From contig VBBG01000090.1 in the NCBI GenBank assembly GCA_005882905.1, positions 1-7,885 on the forward strand: DNA of 7,885 nucleotides. The letters run 5' to 3'. Numbering within the stretch: the first letter of the stretch is position 1; every line of letters begins with the position of its first letter. Below, in pieces: positions 1 through 6,580 of this stretch. Below the pieces are notes generated by a model. That model saw only the letters and a list, made by a program, of their open reading frames with translations. It was not told the DNA's origin and searched no databases. Source of the DNA: Candidatus Bathyarchaeota archaeon (lineage in GTDB: Archaea; Thermoproteota; Bathyarchaeia; 40CM-2-53-6). The translations under genes were made by a program, and so were the position numbers.

Positions 1-646
1 TCACTCTTTCAACTATTTGACGTGATGCTTTAGCCGGGTCCTTGGAGCCAGTGATCCAACCTCCAACAATAATCAGCTTCACTCCAGACCTAACGAGTGC
101 CTTTGCGCTGTTCGGGTTCACCCCGCCCGCGACTGCAACGGGAATCCGAAGGGTCCTGACCATTTCTCGCACGTTTCGGTCGACGCCCAGTCTGGACCGG
201 AGTGCTCTCTGCGCGTCTATTCCCATGTGGACACAGACAATGTCAACACCCAAGCTCTGAAGTTGCGTCGCTCTCTTTCGCGGATTCGGACACATCAGGA
301 GGTCAGCCATCAACATCCCGTCATAGCGAGCAGCGGTCTGGACCGAATCACTAATCGTTCGATCATGTGCTAGGCCGGAAATAGACACAACCTTTGCTCC
401 AGCCTCGAAAGCCATCTCAGCTTCAATCCTGCCAGCATCGAGAGTCTTCATATCAGCCACAACCTTTCTAGCATGAAAAGTTCGGCTTAAGGCCCGAACA
501 GCTCTCATTCCCTCGCTCTTGATAAGCGGAGTTCCAGCTTCTAGCCATCCCACACCCTCAGAAGCGGCAGCCCTAGCTATTCGCAACGCATCCTTCAACC
601 TGACAAGGTCCAAGGCAACCTGGATCTGAGGCCACGACTCTTCCAT
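1..646 (-). CDS. 3-hexulose-6-phosphate synthase (HPS), 3' end cut by window edge
   Basis: This protein should catalyse the aldol reaction between formaldehyde and ribulose 5-phosphate to give 3-hexulose 6-phosphate. In archaea without an oxidative pentose phosphate pathway it is usually thought to run in reverse with 6-phospho-3-hexuloisomerase, supplying ribulose 5-phosphate for nucleotides. The 215 visible codons cover a whole OMPDC-superfamily TIM barrel: VALDL on strand 1 (D13), E36 in LEAGTPLI, the hallmark DMKTLD (D65, K67, D70), VHMGID (H140, D144), and the phosphate-binding loops VAGGVN (172-177) and VGGWITGSKDP (194-204). The ATG at 644-646 is chosen because an in-frame TAG lies only 15 bases upstream with no alternative start between. 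There is no clear Shine-Dalgarno sequence. The reading frame is still open at base 1, already past the usual family length of about 210 residues, so it either stops just outside or is fused to another domain. The gene is divergent from the small gene at 781. The related ketogulonate-6-phosphate decarboxylase is less likely given the archaeal setting. Confidence 0.9.
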   Translation of the reverse strand, partial: MEESWPQIQVALDLVRLKDALRIARAAASEGVGWLEAGTPLIKSEGMRAVRALSRTFHARKVVADMKTLDAGRIEAEMAFEAGAKVVSISGLAHDRTISDSVQTAARYDGMLMADLLMCPNPRKRATQLQSLGVDIVCVHMGIDAQRALRSRLGVDRNVREMVRTLRIPVAVAGGVNPNSAKALVRSGVKLIIVGGWITGSKDPAKASRQIVERV

Positions 647-660
647 CTGCGACCCTAGCT

Positions 661-685
661 AACCGGTTCGACATAGGAATATCAC
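661..685 (-). promoter_or_regulatory. Candidate HPS promoter with a palindrome next to it
   Basis: Read on the minus strand, GATATTCC (683-676) is a possible TATA-like box centred about 34 bases before the HPS ATG at 646, implying a leader of only a few bases. A perfect 8-base palindrome AACCGGTT lies at 661-668, between this box and the predicted transcript start, where a repressor would be effective. The box is a weak match and an 8-base palindrome can occur by chance, so this is a suggestion. The rest of 647-780, the divergent spacer to the next gene, shows nothing clearer; a poor AT-rich stretch near 744-754 is the only candidate for the plus-strand gene. Confidence 0.25.
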
Positions 686-780
686 TGGTTGATGTCGTTT
701 CCGACGTCTGCTACTGCTCAGGTCCTTGAACGGGAACATCAGGATTAGATTGTTCGCTCGCAAATGCCCATCGATCGAGA

Positions 781-1269
781 GTGTCAAAAGTACAAGACAA
801 AGAGTCTACTTTGCTCAACAACCTATCGGATAGGGAAATAGCGCACGAGCTAGATTCACGTCTTAGAGATCTTGAGAAGAACATTGCAGTCGCCCGCGAG
901 TTCATCAAGTTGGCCGATGAGAGCTACTCTGAGCTACGCCACAAATGGAATCTGCTAAGCGAAGAGGTCCGGAATAAGCCTCAGACACATGAGACAGACC
1001 ATCCGACTCCACCAGATGAGAAAGCAGAGATTCGGCCACGGAAAAGGGACCACTCCAAGACCAGAGACAAGACTGTGACTGAGCCGGACGAATCCGCGAC
1101 TCCCAGTTCTGCGGTTATCCCAATAAAGCCCGAGGGCCTTGCTCAACACAAGTCTGCGAAGCAGCGCAAGAAAGACTCTGAGGTTTCCCACGAAGATACC
1201 GCTTCACCTGTTCAAAAGAAACCCTCACAAGTATATCGGGACCCCGGCCGAAGGCGCGGCAAAAACTAG
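781..1269 (+). CDS. Small charged protein with helical N-terminus and disordered tail, unknown function
   Basis: I do not recognise this 162-residue protein. Residues about 15-63 look like one or two amphipathic helices with spaced Leu, Ile, Val and Ala (for example LDSRLRDLEKNIAVAREFIK), compatible with a coiled coil or dimerisation segment. From about residue 65 to the end it has few hydrophobic residues and is rich in Lys, Arg, Glu, Asp, Pro, Ser and Thr, ending RDPGRRRGKN; this should be disordered and could touch nucleic acid. No signal peptide or membrane segment is visible. The start is GTG at 781: an in-frame TGA sits at 727-729 and no ATG, GTG or TTG intervenes. No Shine-Dalgarno sequence is obvious. 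It is divergent from the HPS gene (134-base spacer) and convergent with the methyltransferase gene (114-base spacer, 1270-1383, where I see no clear terminator). Antisense frames are also open here, so it could be spurious, but its helix-then-tail layout resembles a real protein better than they do. Confidence 0.6.
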   Translation: MSKVQDKESTLLNNLSDREIAHELDSRLRDLEKNIAVAREFIKLADESYSELRHKWNLLSEEVRNKPQTHETDHPTPPDEKAEIRPRKRDHSKTRDKTVTEPDESATPSSAVIPIKPEGLAQHKSAKQRKKDSEVSHEDTASPVQKKPSQVYRDPGRRRGKN

Positions 1270-1383
1270 CGGACGCAACTAAGAATCTCTCTCCCACTTC
1301 AATTCGACGAACCGGGCCAGAAGTACTCCCGACGAAGGTAAACGACGACCGAGAGATGCCCAAACTCCACAGAGCTTGTATTA

Positions 1384-2703
1384 TTAGTTAGTCCGTTGCA
1401 TCAGCGAGATGAAGTAGCCCGCTGTGCGGTCTCGATGCGGAAATAGTCGGCGACAATCAGTTAAACCCTTCAAGCCTGGCGACCCGTACTCCCCTAGGAT
1501 CGGGCATATCTCGAAGTCTGCATGCGACTTAAGAAACGTTGAGACGACTTGCTCATTCTCCTCCACTGCTATACTACAAGTACAATACAGAATCCGACCC
1601 TCCTCGGCGACTAGCGGAGTGGCAGCGTCCATGAATTGCTGTTGAAGAGAGGCGTAACGCTCTAGAGACTTGGGAGATAAATGCCACTTCATACGTGGAT
1701 TCATGTCGAAGACCCCTGTCCCGGTACAGGGCGGATCGATGATTATTAGGTCGAATGTCCCATGGACAGCGAGCCTCGCCGCGTCGCCAATCACAGGTTC
1801 GGCTATCTTTACTCCCAGCCTCGAAGTTTCACGCTTCCAAGCCTCCATTCTACTCTGAGAGTAATCTACTGAAACAATCTTGCCCCGATTCTTCATGAAC
1901 TGGGCCAGGGTTGCGGTCTTTGCCCCCGGTGCCGCGCATAGGTCTAGAACAGTCTCGCCGGGCTCTGGACCTCCAGCCTTAACGGCTAGATAGGAGGCAA
2001 AGTCTTGCATTTGAAACAAACCTTGCGAAAAGAATGCGGAAAATTCGGACGGAGAACCATTAAGGAGGTACACGCCGGGATCGGACGGGACCCTTGTGAG
2101 CTTTCCAGCCAGTCGCTTCGCCTGAGCCGGAAGGGTCGTTCTGCCTCGATTCATCAGAGGATTTACCCGAATGTATCTCGGTCTGGAGTCCGTCGACAGT
2201 AGTTTGATAGCTTCACTACGTCCCAATAGTCGGAAGCAGTACTCGACCCACAAGGCGGGATGATGAGTCTCAAGAGCAACTCTTTCGGCATCCGTCGCTG
2301 TGGATGGGATCCGATACGGGTCGTGTCCAAGCACCGATCCTAGCAGAATCTCTAGACGGGGAAGATATTCGACGGGCGTGACATTGCGGAGGCCTCTTTC
2401 TTTTCGCCTCACATCATCTTTCCCATGAGCTTTCATTAGCAACTGCGTGGCCAGGCGGAAAAGGGGGAGGGTCTTCGCCGCGAGTATTTCGTTTGGAAGC
2501 GCATCCTGCACAATTCTGTCTAGCACATCTTGATTGCGCAGTGTAGTGAGGACTAGATCTAGAGATTCATGTTTGACATTGGCTAGGTTCGGATCCGAGG
2601 TCGCGAGTTGCTGTATCGCGCTACGCTCGCTCGCACCTTTAGCGACCAACCGAAGTGCTCGATAGGCGAGCTTGACGGTGCTCGACAGATCCGCGCCTGA
2701 CAC
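1384..2703 (-). CDS. RsmB/NSUN-family RNA (cytosine-5-)-methyltransferase with NusB-like N-terminus
   Basis: This is an S-adenosylmethionine-dependent enzyme that makes 5-methylcytosine in RNA, in the cytoplasm. In the 439 residues, about 1-130 are mostly helical and occupy the place of the NusB-like RNA-binding domain of RsmB. A linker follows with HHPALWVEYCFRLLG (147-161), matching the SHP-W-V segment of RsmB, then RVNP (179-182) and QMQDFAS (231-237). The Rossmann methyltransferase core has motif I VLDLCAAPGAKTAT (252-265), the ribose-binding acidic residue in VSVD (D280), motif IV DPPCTGTG (323-330, C326, which assists product release) and motif VI YCTCS (373-377, C376, the catalytic nucleophile). 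Both cysteines are present, so it should be active. Length agrees with E. coli RsmB (429). The exact target, 16S rRNA or tRNA, cannot be read from sequence. The start is GTG at 2701-2703, and a TATA-like box 27-28 bases upstream suggests a leaderless mRNA. The gene ends in tandem TAA TAA stops (1386-1381). It is divergent from polB. Confidence 0.9.
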   Translation of the reverse strand: MSGADLSSTVKLAYRALRLVAKGASERSAIQQLATSDPNLANVKHESLDLVLTTLRNQDVLDRIVQDALPNEILAAKTLPLFRLATQLLMKAHGKDDVRRKERGLRNVTPVEYLPRLEILLGSVLGHDPYRIPSTATDAERVALETHHPALWVEYCFRLLGRSEAIKLLSTDSRPRYIRVNPLMNRGRTTLPAQAKRLAGKLTRVPSDPGVYLLNGSPSEFSAFFSQGLFQMQDFASYLAVKAGGPEPGETVLDLCAAPGAKTATLAQFMKNRGKIVSVDYSQSRMEAWKRETSRLGVKIAEPVIGDAARLAVHGTFDLIIIDPPCTGTGVFDMNPRMKWHLSPKSLERYASLQQQFMDAATPLVAEEGRILYCTCSIAVEENEQVVSTFLKSHADFEICPILGEYGSPGLKGLTDCRRLFPHRDRTAGYFISLMQRTN

Positions 2704-2725
2704 GGACCGGACGGCTTCGTGGGAA

Positions 2726-2735
2726 CCTTTTAACG
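2726..2735. promoter_or_regulatory. Shared TATA-like box for the divergent methyltransferase and polB genes
   Basis: The sequence CCTTTTAACG lies in the 60-base spacer between the GTG of the methyltransferase gene (2703, minus) and the ATG of polB (2764, plus). It reads TTTTAA on the plus strand and TTAAAA on the minus strand, so it is close to symmetric. Its centre (about 2730.5) is 27-28 bases from the minus-strand GTG, the right spacing for a leaderless archaeal transcript, and 33-34 bases from the polB ATG, implying a leader of about 6 bases. No other AT-rich stretch exists in this G+C-rich spacer. Use of the box in both directions is inferred. Confidence 0.5.
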
Positions 2736-2763
2736 AAACGCTCGGACCGGTCGGATTGGTGTC

Positions 2764-5358
2764 ATGTCAAGCCTCGACCAGTACATGGCGAAGCCGGAAC
2801 CTCTTCCACCTCGGCCGAGGCAGGACCCGAAAGCGCAACTCTACTTTAGACCGAGTATTCCTCAAGATCTAGCCGAGTCATATTTCATAGGCGCAGGCTA
2901 TGACGGTGAGAGGCGTGCTGTCTATCTCAAGCTCTACGAGCCCAAATCCCAGAAGATACACTTCTGGTACGACAACACAGGCCACGTGCCATATTGCCTC
3001 TCCAAGGAGCCTGTGGCCTCATTACAGAAGAACCATGGCATAGTCAAACATCCCGGCTTCCTCAGGTTTGAGCAATCAAACCGGTTCGACGCTCTTGAGG
3101 GCAAACAGATTCCAGTCACCATAATCTACGCGAGGGACCCGCTATCAATTGGCGGTCGCCCCTCTGGCTGCATCCGAGACATCACGCGAGCTTGGGAGGC
3201 AGACATACGCTACACGGAGAACTACATCTACGATCGGCGACTCGAGCCGGGAATGTCCTACGTTATCAAACGAGGCAACCTCACAGCTCTACAGTCTGGA
3301 AGCAGCTCAATCAATATTCAGACCATTTTCGGCGAGAACGATCCAAGTTACCAATCCGTACTCGATAGATGGCTGAGACTGCTTGAGTTTCCAGTGCCCG
3401 AGTATCGCAGAGTAGCATTCGACATCGAGGTCGAACAGTCAAAGGACACTAGAGTACCAGACCCGACTGAAGCAGAAGACAGAGTGATATGCGCCAGCTT
3501 TTCGGCCAGCGACGGGTTGAGAAAGGCTCTACTACTGAGGCGGCAAGGGTTTGACGCAGGCTCAACCGAATCCACATCCGGCATACTCTTGGAGTTCTAC
3601 GAAACGGAGGAAGAACTGCTCTCCGCTATATTCAGAATACTGGACGACTATCCAGTCATCCTAACCTTCAATGGAGACGACTTTGACCTCAGATATCTAT
3701 CCCACCGAGCGCAGCGACTAGGCTATTTCCGCGATACGATTCCTATCGAACTGGGGAGAGAGTCAGCCGGGGTCAGATATGGAATCCATCTTGACCTCTA
3801 CAAGTTCTTCTTCAACAGGTCCATTCAGGTCTACGCGTTCAGCGGCAAGTACAGAGAAGTCACGCTAGACGCGATATCCGAAGCGCTACTCGAAGAAGGC
3901 AAACTTGAGATCTCAACACCAGTCTCCAGACTCTCCTATTCAGAATTAGCCGAGTACTGCTTCCAGGACGCACAGTTGGTGCTGAGACTCACCCAGTTCG
4001 ACGGCGAGGTCGTGATGAAACTCGTCACCGCCCTCTCGCGAATCAGCTTCCTCCCGATCGAAGACATGTCCCGCCAAGGCGTCTCGGGGTGGATAAGGAG
4101 CATGATGTTCAGAGAACACCGCCTTCGAGGCTACATCATCCCGAGATCCGAAGAGATCACAGAATCGAAGGGCGCCACCAGCACGACCGCCGTTATCAAA
4201 GGCAAGAAGTACAAGGGCGGAATGGTAGTCGATCCCATCCCTGGAGTCCACTTCCAAGTCGCGGTACTCGACTTCGCCTCGCTATATCCGTCGATAATCA
4301 AGACGTGGAACCTCGGCTATGAGACAATACTCTGCAACCACCCTGAAGACAGGACCAACAAGATACCAGACACAGACCACTGGGTCTGCCGAAAGAAGAA
4401 GGCCATGGAGAGCCAGCTCGTTGGCTCTCTCAGGGATATCCGGATCAAGTGGTACAAGCCAAAATCCAAGGAAACGAACCTGCCGCCTGAAACACTGAGC
4501 TGGTACCAAGTCGTCCAAAACGCGTTGAAGGTCGTACTAAACGCAAGCTACGGGGTCTTCGGCAGCGACAGATTCTCACTCTACTGCCCTCCGCTAGCGG
4601 AATCGACCGCAGCTGTGGGAAGGTATGATATTACGAGCACAATCAAGGAAGCTAAACGCTTGGGGATCGAAGTCTTCTACGGGGACACAGATTCACTCTT
4701 CCTTGGGACCCCCGACCGGACAAAGCTCGACGAGCTGATCCAGTGGTCGAGGAAGGAACTCGGGATGGAGCTGGAGGTGGACAAGAACTACCGGTACGTT
4801 GCTCTGAGCCTCCGGAAGAAAAACTATCTTGGGGTCCATCCTGACAACCGGGTCGATATCAAAGGACTTACTGGTAAGAAGAGGCATACTCCAGAATTCA
4901 TCAAGGAGACGTTCAACCAGATGATTGGCATTCTAGGCCAGGTGCAGACACCACTCGATTTTGACGATGCTAGGACTAAGATCAAGAGCCTAGTCCAAGA
5001 CTCGTACAGCAAACTGCGAAACAGGAAATACTCTCTTGACGATCTAGCGTTCAACATGATGATCGGCAAATCAGTAGCCGGCTACACAAAGACCATGCCA
5101 CAGCACGTCAAAGCAGCTCAACAGCTCAGAGACAAAGGTGACGAGATCAAAGCTGGCGACCTAGTCAGCTTCGTCAAGGTATCCACCAGTGCGGGGGTCA
5201 AACCAGTACGCCTCGCGAGCCTCCACGAGATAGATGTGGACAAGTATACGGAATACATCCGTGCCACGTTCGAACAGGTCCTCGATGCGCTCGGACTAGA
5301 TTACGAAGAGCTCACAGGGGCCAAGAAGCTAGAATCATTCTTTCCAGGAAGCGGCTGA
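2764..5358 (+). CDS. polB: Archaeal family B DNA polymerase (replicative, proofreading)
   Basis: This is a DNA-dependent DNA polymerase with 3'-5' proofreading for chromosome replication. It has 864 residues, within the range for archaeal PolB (about 770-900), in one uninterrupted frame without inteins. Exonuclease motifs are FDIEVE (219-224, D220 and E222), TFNGDDFD (301-308, N303 and D308) and YCFQD (398-402, Y398 and D402). A YKGG motif (483-486) links the exonuclease and polymerase modules. Polymerase motifs are A, LDFASLYPSI (502-511, D503); B, KVVLNASYG (589-597); and C, YGDTDS (639-644, D641 and D643); the thumb KKNYLG follows at 685-690. All catalytic residues are present, so it should be active in both modes. 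Residues about 20-210 form the N-terminal domain. The C-terminus ends AKKLESFFPGSG, a likely PCNA-binding (PIP) box. The ATG at 2764 is the first start after an in-frame TAA (2731-2733). cofE follows five bases after the stop and is probably cotranscribed. The exact PolB paralogue cannot be settled here. Confidence 0.96.
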   Translation: MSSLDQYMAKPEPLPPRPRQDPKAQLYFRPSIPQDLAESYFIGAGYDGERRAVYLKLYEPKSQKIHFWYDNTGHVPYCLSKEPVASLQKNHGIVKHPGFLRFEQSNRFDALEGKQIPVTIIYARDPLSIGGRPSGCIRDITRAWEADIRYTENYIYDRRLEPGMSYVIKRGNLTALQSGSSSINIQTIFGENDPSYQSVLDRWLRLLEFPVPEYRRVAFDIEVEQSKDTRVPDPTEAEDRVICASFSASDGLRKALLLRRQGFDAGSTESTSGILLEFYETEEELLSAIFRILDDYPVILTFNGDDFDLRYLSHRAQRLGYFRDTIPIELGRESAGVRYGIHLDLYKFFFNRSIQVYAFSGKYREVTLDAISEALLEEGKLEISTPVSRLSYSELAEYCFQDAQLVLRLTQFDGEVVMKLVTALSRISFLPIEDMSRQGVSGWIRSMMFREHRLRGYIIPRSEEITESKGATSTTAVIKGKKYKGGMVVDPIPGVHFQVAVLDFASLYPSIIKTWNLGYETILCNHPEDRTNKIPDTDHWVCRKKKAMESQLVGSLRDIRIKWYKPKSKETNLPPETLSWYQVVQNALKVVLNASYGVFGSDRFSLYCPPLAESTAAVGRYDITSTIKEAKRLGIEVFYGDTDSLFLGTPDRTKLDELIQWSRKELGMELEVDKNYRYVALSLRKKNYLGVHPDNRVDIKGLTGKKRHTPEFIKETFNQMIGILGQVQTPLDFDDARTKIKSLVQDSYSKLRNRKYSLDDLAFNMMIGKSVAGYTKTMPQHVKAAQQLRDKGDEIKAGDLVSFVKVSTSAGVKPVRLASLHEIDVDKYTEYIRATFEQVLDALGLDYEELTGAKKLESFFPGSG

Positions 5359-5363
5359 GGAAG

Positions 5364-6110
5364 ATGCTCAGCGTCATCCCAGTCAGAGGAATCCCCGACA
5401 TCAAGAAGGGAGACGATCTCGGCAAACTACTCGTGACCAGACTAAAAGAACAAGGCGACGAGTTTCAACAAGGCGACATAGCTATCGTCTCCCAGAAGAT
5501 AGTATCAAAATCGGAGGGAAGAGTCGTCTCACTCTCAAAGATAGCGCCCTCAGACTTTGCAAAGACGATTGCAAACAGTAGTGGAAAAGACCCTCGCCAA
5601 ATCGAGGTCATTCTACGAGAGACCCGGAAGATCATACGAATGAGAGGCGGACATCTCATAACTGAGACAAAACACGGCTTCATCTGCGCAAACGCGGGAG
5701 TAGACCAGTCCAACGTAGGAAACGGCGACTCGGTAACACTTCTCCCTCAAGATTCAGATGGATCAGCCGACCGAATCAGGAAAACAATCCATGAAATCAC
5801 CGGTAGAATAGTCCCAGTCATCATTACAGACACATTCGGTCGTGCCTGGCGAATGGGGCAAGTGAACTTCGCCGTCGGAATTTCGGGAATGAAGCCGATC
5901 CACGACTATCGCGGAACCAGAGACATGTACCGACGAAGATTGCAAGTCACAGAAATAGCGGTCGCGGACGAACTGGCGAGCGCCGCCGAACTCGTAATGA
6001 ACAAAGCAGACCGAGTTCCAGCGGCGATCATACGCGGCTACAACGCACCGAAGGGTCACGGTCGAGTCAAAGACCTACTGAGACCGGAGGAATTCGACCT
6101 ATTCCGCTGA
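5364..6110 (+). CDS. cofE: Coenzyme F420:L-glutamate ligase (CofE)
   Basis: CofE adds L-glutamate residues to F420-0 with GTP hydrolysis, giving F420-1 and the gamma-linked F420-2; it is cytosolic and metal-dependent. The 248 residues match the stand-alone archaeal form, without the extra C-terminal domain of actinobacterial FbiB. Family blocks in order are IPVRGIPDIKKGDDL (5-19), GDIAIVSQKIVSKSEGR (37-53), ETKHGFICANAGVDQSNV (101-118), LLPQDSDGSADRIR (126-139), IITDTFGRAWRMGQVNFAVG (153-172), the core DYRGTRDMY (181-189) and the end RPEEFDLFR (240-248). D114 and D156 sit in the loops expected to hold the metals. The ATG at 5364 places the first family block at residue 5. A GAGG at 5357-5360 overlaps the polB TGA, leaving only three bases before the ATG; it may act as a close Shine-Dalgarno sequence, and translational coupling to polB is likely. 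No dedicated promoter fits in the five-base gap. The 57 bases after the stop separate it from a convergent gene. Confidence 0.94.
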   Translation: MLSVIPVRGIPDIKKGDDLGKLLVTRLKEQGDEFQQGDIAIVSQKIVSKSEGRVVSLSKIAPSDFAKTIANSSGKDPRQIEVILRETRKIIRMRGGHLITETKHGFICANAGVDQSNVGNGDSVTLLPQDSDGSADRIRKTIHEITGRIVPVIITDTFGRAWRMGQVNFAVGISGMKPIHDYRGTRDMYRRRLQVTEIAVADELASAAELVMNKADRVPAAIIRGYNAPKGHGRVKDLLRPEEFDLFR

Positions 6111-6167
6111 TTACATTCTCTCCCAGAATCTGAGTATGAGCTTCGACAAACCCGACACTCGACGCTG

Positions 6168-6437
6168 CTACTTTGCTTCAAGCAGGGGTTGTTGCTTCCT
6201 TCCCAAGAGACGGTCGCGCCAGCCTCGCTTCTCCTCAAGCGCCAGAGGACGATACGTCGTATTTGAAGAACCTATCACCAAGAACATCTTCAACCCATAT
6301 CCGATATCGACCCAACCCTCAGAATGGAGAAGTACTCCATGGGGCAGCCTCGCACGGGGACCATCCAGCAGGGCAAGATGAACAACTAGCTCATTTTCCC
6401 GCCTTTCAATCTTGATTGTATGTGGCATGCCTTTCAA
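6168..6437 (-). CDS. Small unknown protein, TTG start
   Basis: I do not recognise this 89-residue protein. The first two thirds suggest beta strands: IKIERRENELVVHLALL (9-25), RLPHGVLLHS (30-39), GWVDIGYGLKMFLVIGS (41-57). The tail from about residue 66 is basic and probably helical (EEKRGWRDRLLGRKQ). There is no signal peptide and no convincing transmembrane helix, so a small cytosolic protein is likely. The TTG at 6437-6435 is preferred over the ATG three codons in, because GGGAGGT sits exactly 7 bases upstream of the TTG, good Shine-Dalgarno spacing, but 16 bases from the ATG. It is convergent with cofE and divergent from the inositol-phosphate-synthase-like gene, with a 143-base spacer (6438-6580). 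Plus-strand frames overlap it, but they lack comparable start signals and protein-like composition. A shadow frame cannot be ruled out. Confidence 0.6.
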   Translation of the reverse strand: MKGMPHTIKIERRENELVVHLALLDGPRARLPHGVLLHSEGWVDIGYGLKMFLVIGSSNTTYRPLALEEKRGWRDRLLGRKQQPLLEAK

Positions 6438-6444
6438 ATGACGA

Positions 6445-6451
6445 ACCTCCC
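6445..6451 (-). promoter_or_regulatory. Shine-Dalgarno sequence deciding the TTG start of the small gene
   Basis: On the minus strand these bases read GGGAGGT, a near-complete match to the anti-Shine-Dalgarno sequence at the 3' end of archaeal 16S rRNA. Seven bases (TCGTCAT) separate it from the TTG at 6437. It is the strongest ribosome-binding site I see in the window and stands out because most neighbouring genes lack one. A clear TATA-like box upstream of it was not found. Confidence 0.6.
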
Positions 6452-6580
6452 AACATTATCGGCTCACAGAGTTCATCTACTTTGCCGCCACGCTGGATTG
6501 GCATTACTTGGAGCACCGGAGCCGAAGGTAGCCAAACCCTTTTCTTCCGTCAAAAGCTGCAGAAAACCGAGTTTACATAG

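Noticed and set aside
42..260. Plus-strand open frame in the left 300 bases
   Set aside because: It is antisense to the conserved C-terminal barrel half of the HPS gene.
955..1363. Two overlapping minus-strand open frames opposite the small charged-protein gene
   Set aside because: Their proteins look unstructured in composition and lack start signals, while the plus-strand frame shows a helix-then-tail layout.
1270..1383. Possible terminator or RNA gene in the convergent spacer
   Set aside because: No stem-loop, T-run or tRNA-like pattern could be seen in either direction; only tandem TAA stops of the methyltransferase gene at its right end.
3946..4257. Open minus-strand frame of 103 codons inside polB
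   Set aside because: It lies wholly opposite the exonuclease III to motif A region of a clear polymerase gene, with no own start signal; it is a shadow of codon bias.
6111..6167. Possible terminator between cofE and the convergent small gene
   Set aside because: There is a pyrimidine-rich TTCTCTCCC but no T-run or hairpin convincing enough to call.
6136..6415. Plus-strand open frames opposite the small TTG-start gene
   Set aside because: They are rich in Arg, Pro and Ser with no family resemblance and no ribosome-binding site; the minus-strand gene has GGGAGGT at ideal spacing.
6438..6580. Possible promoter for the MIPS-like gene (CCTTTTC near 6538-6544, TTTACATA at 6572-6579)
   Set aside because: The first is a poor TATA match and the second sits directly before the ATG, too close to direct transcription of the full gene.
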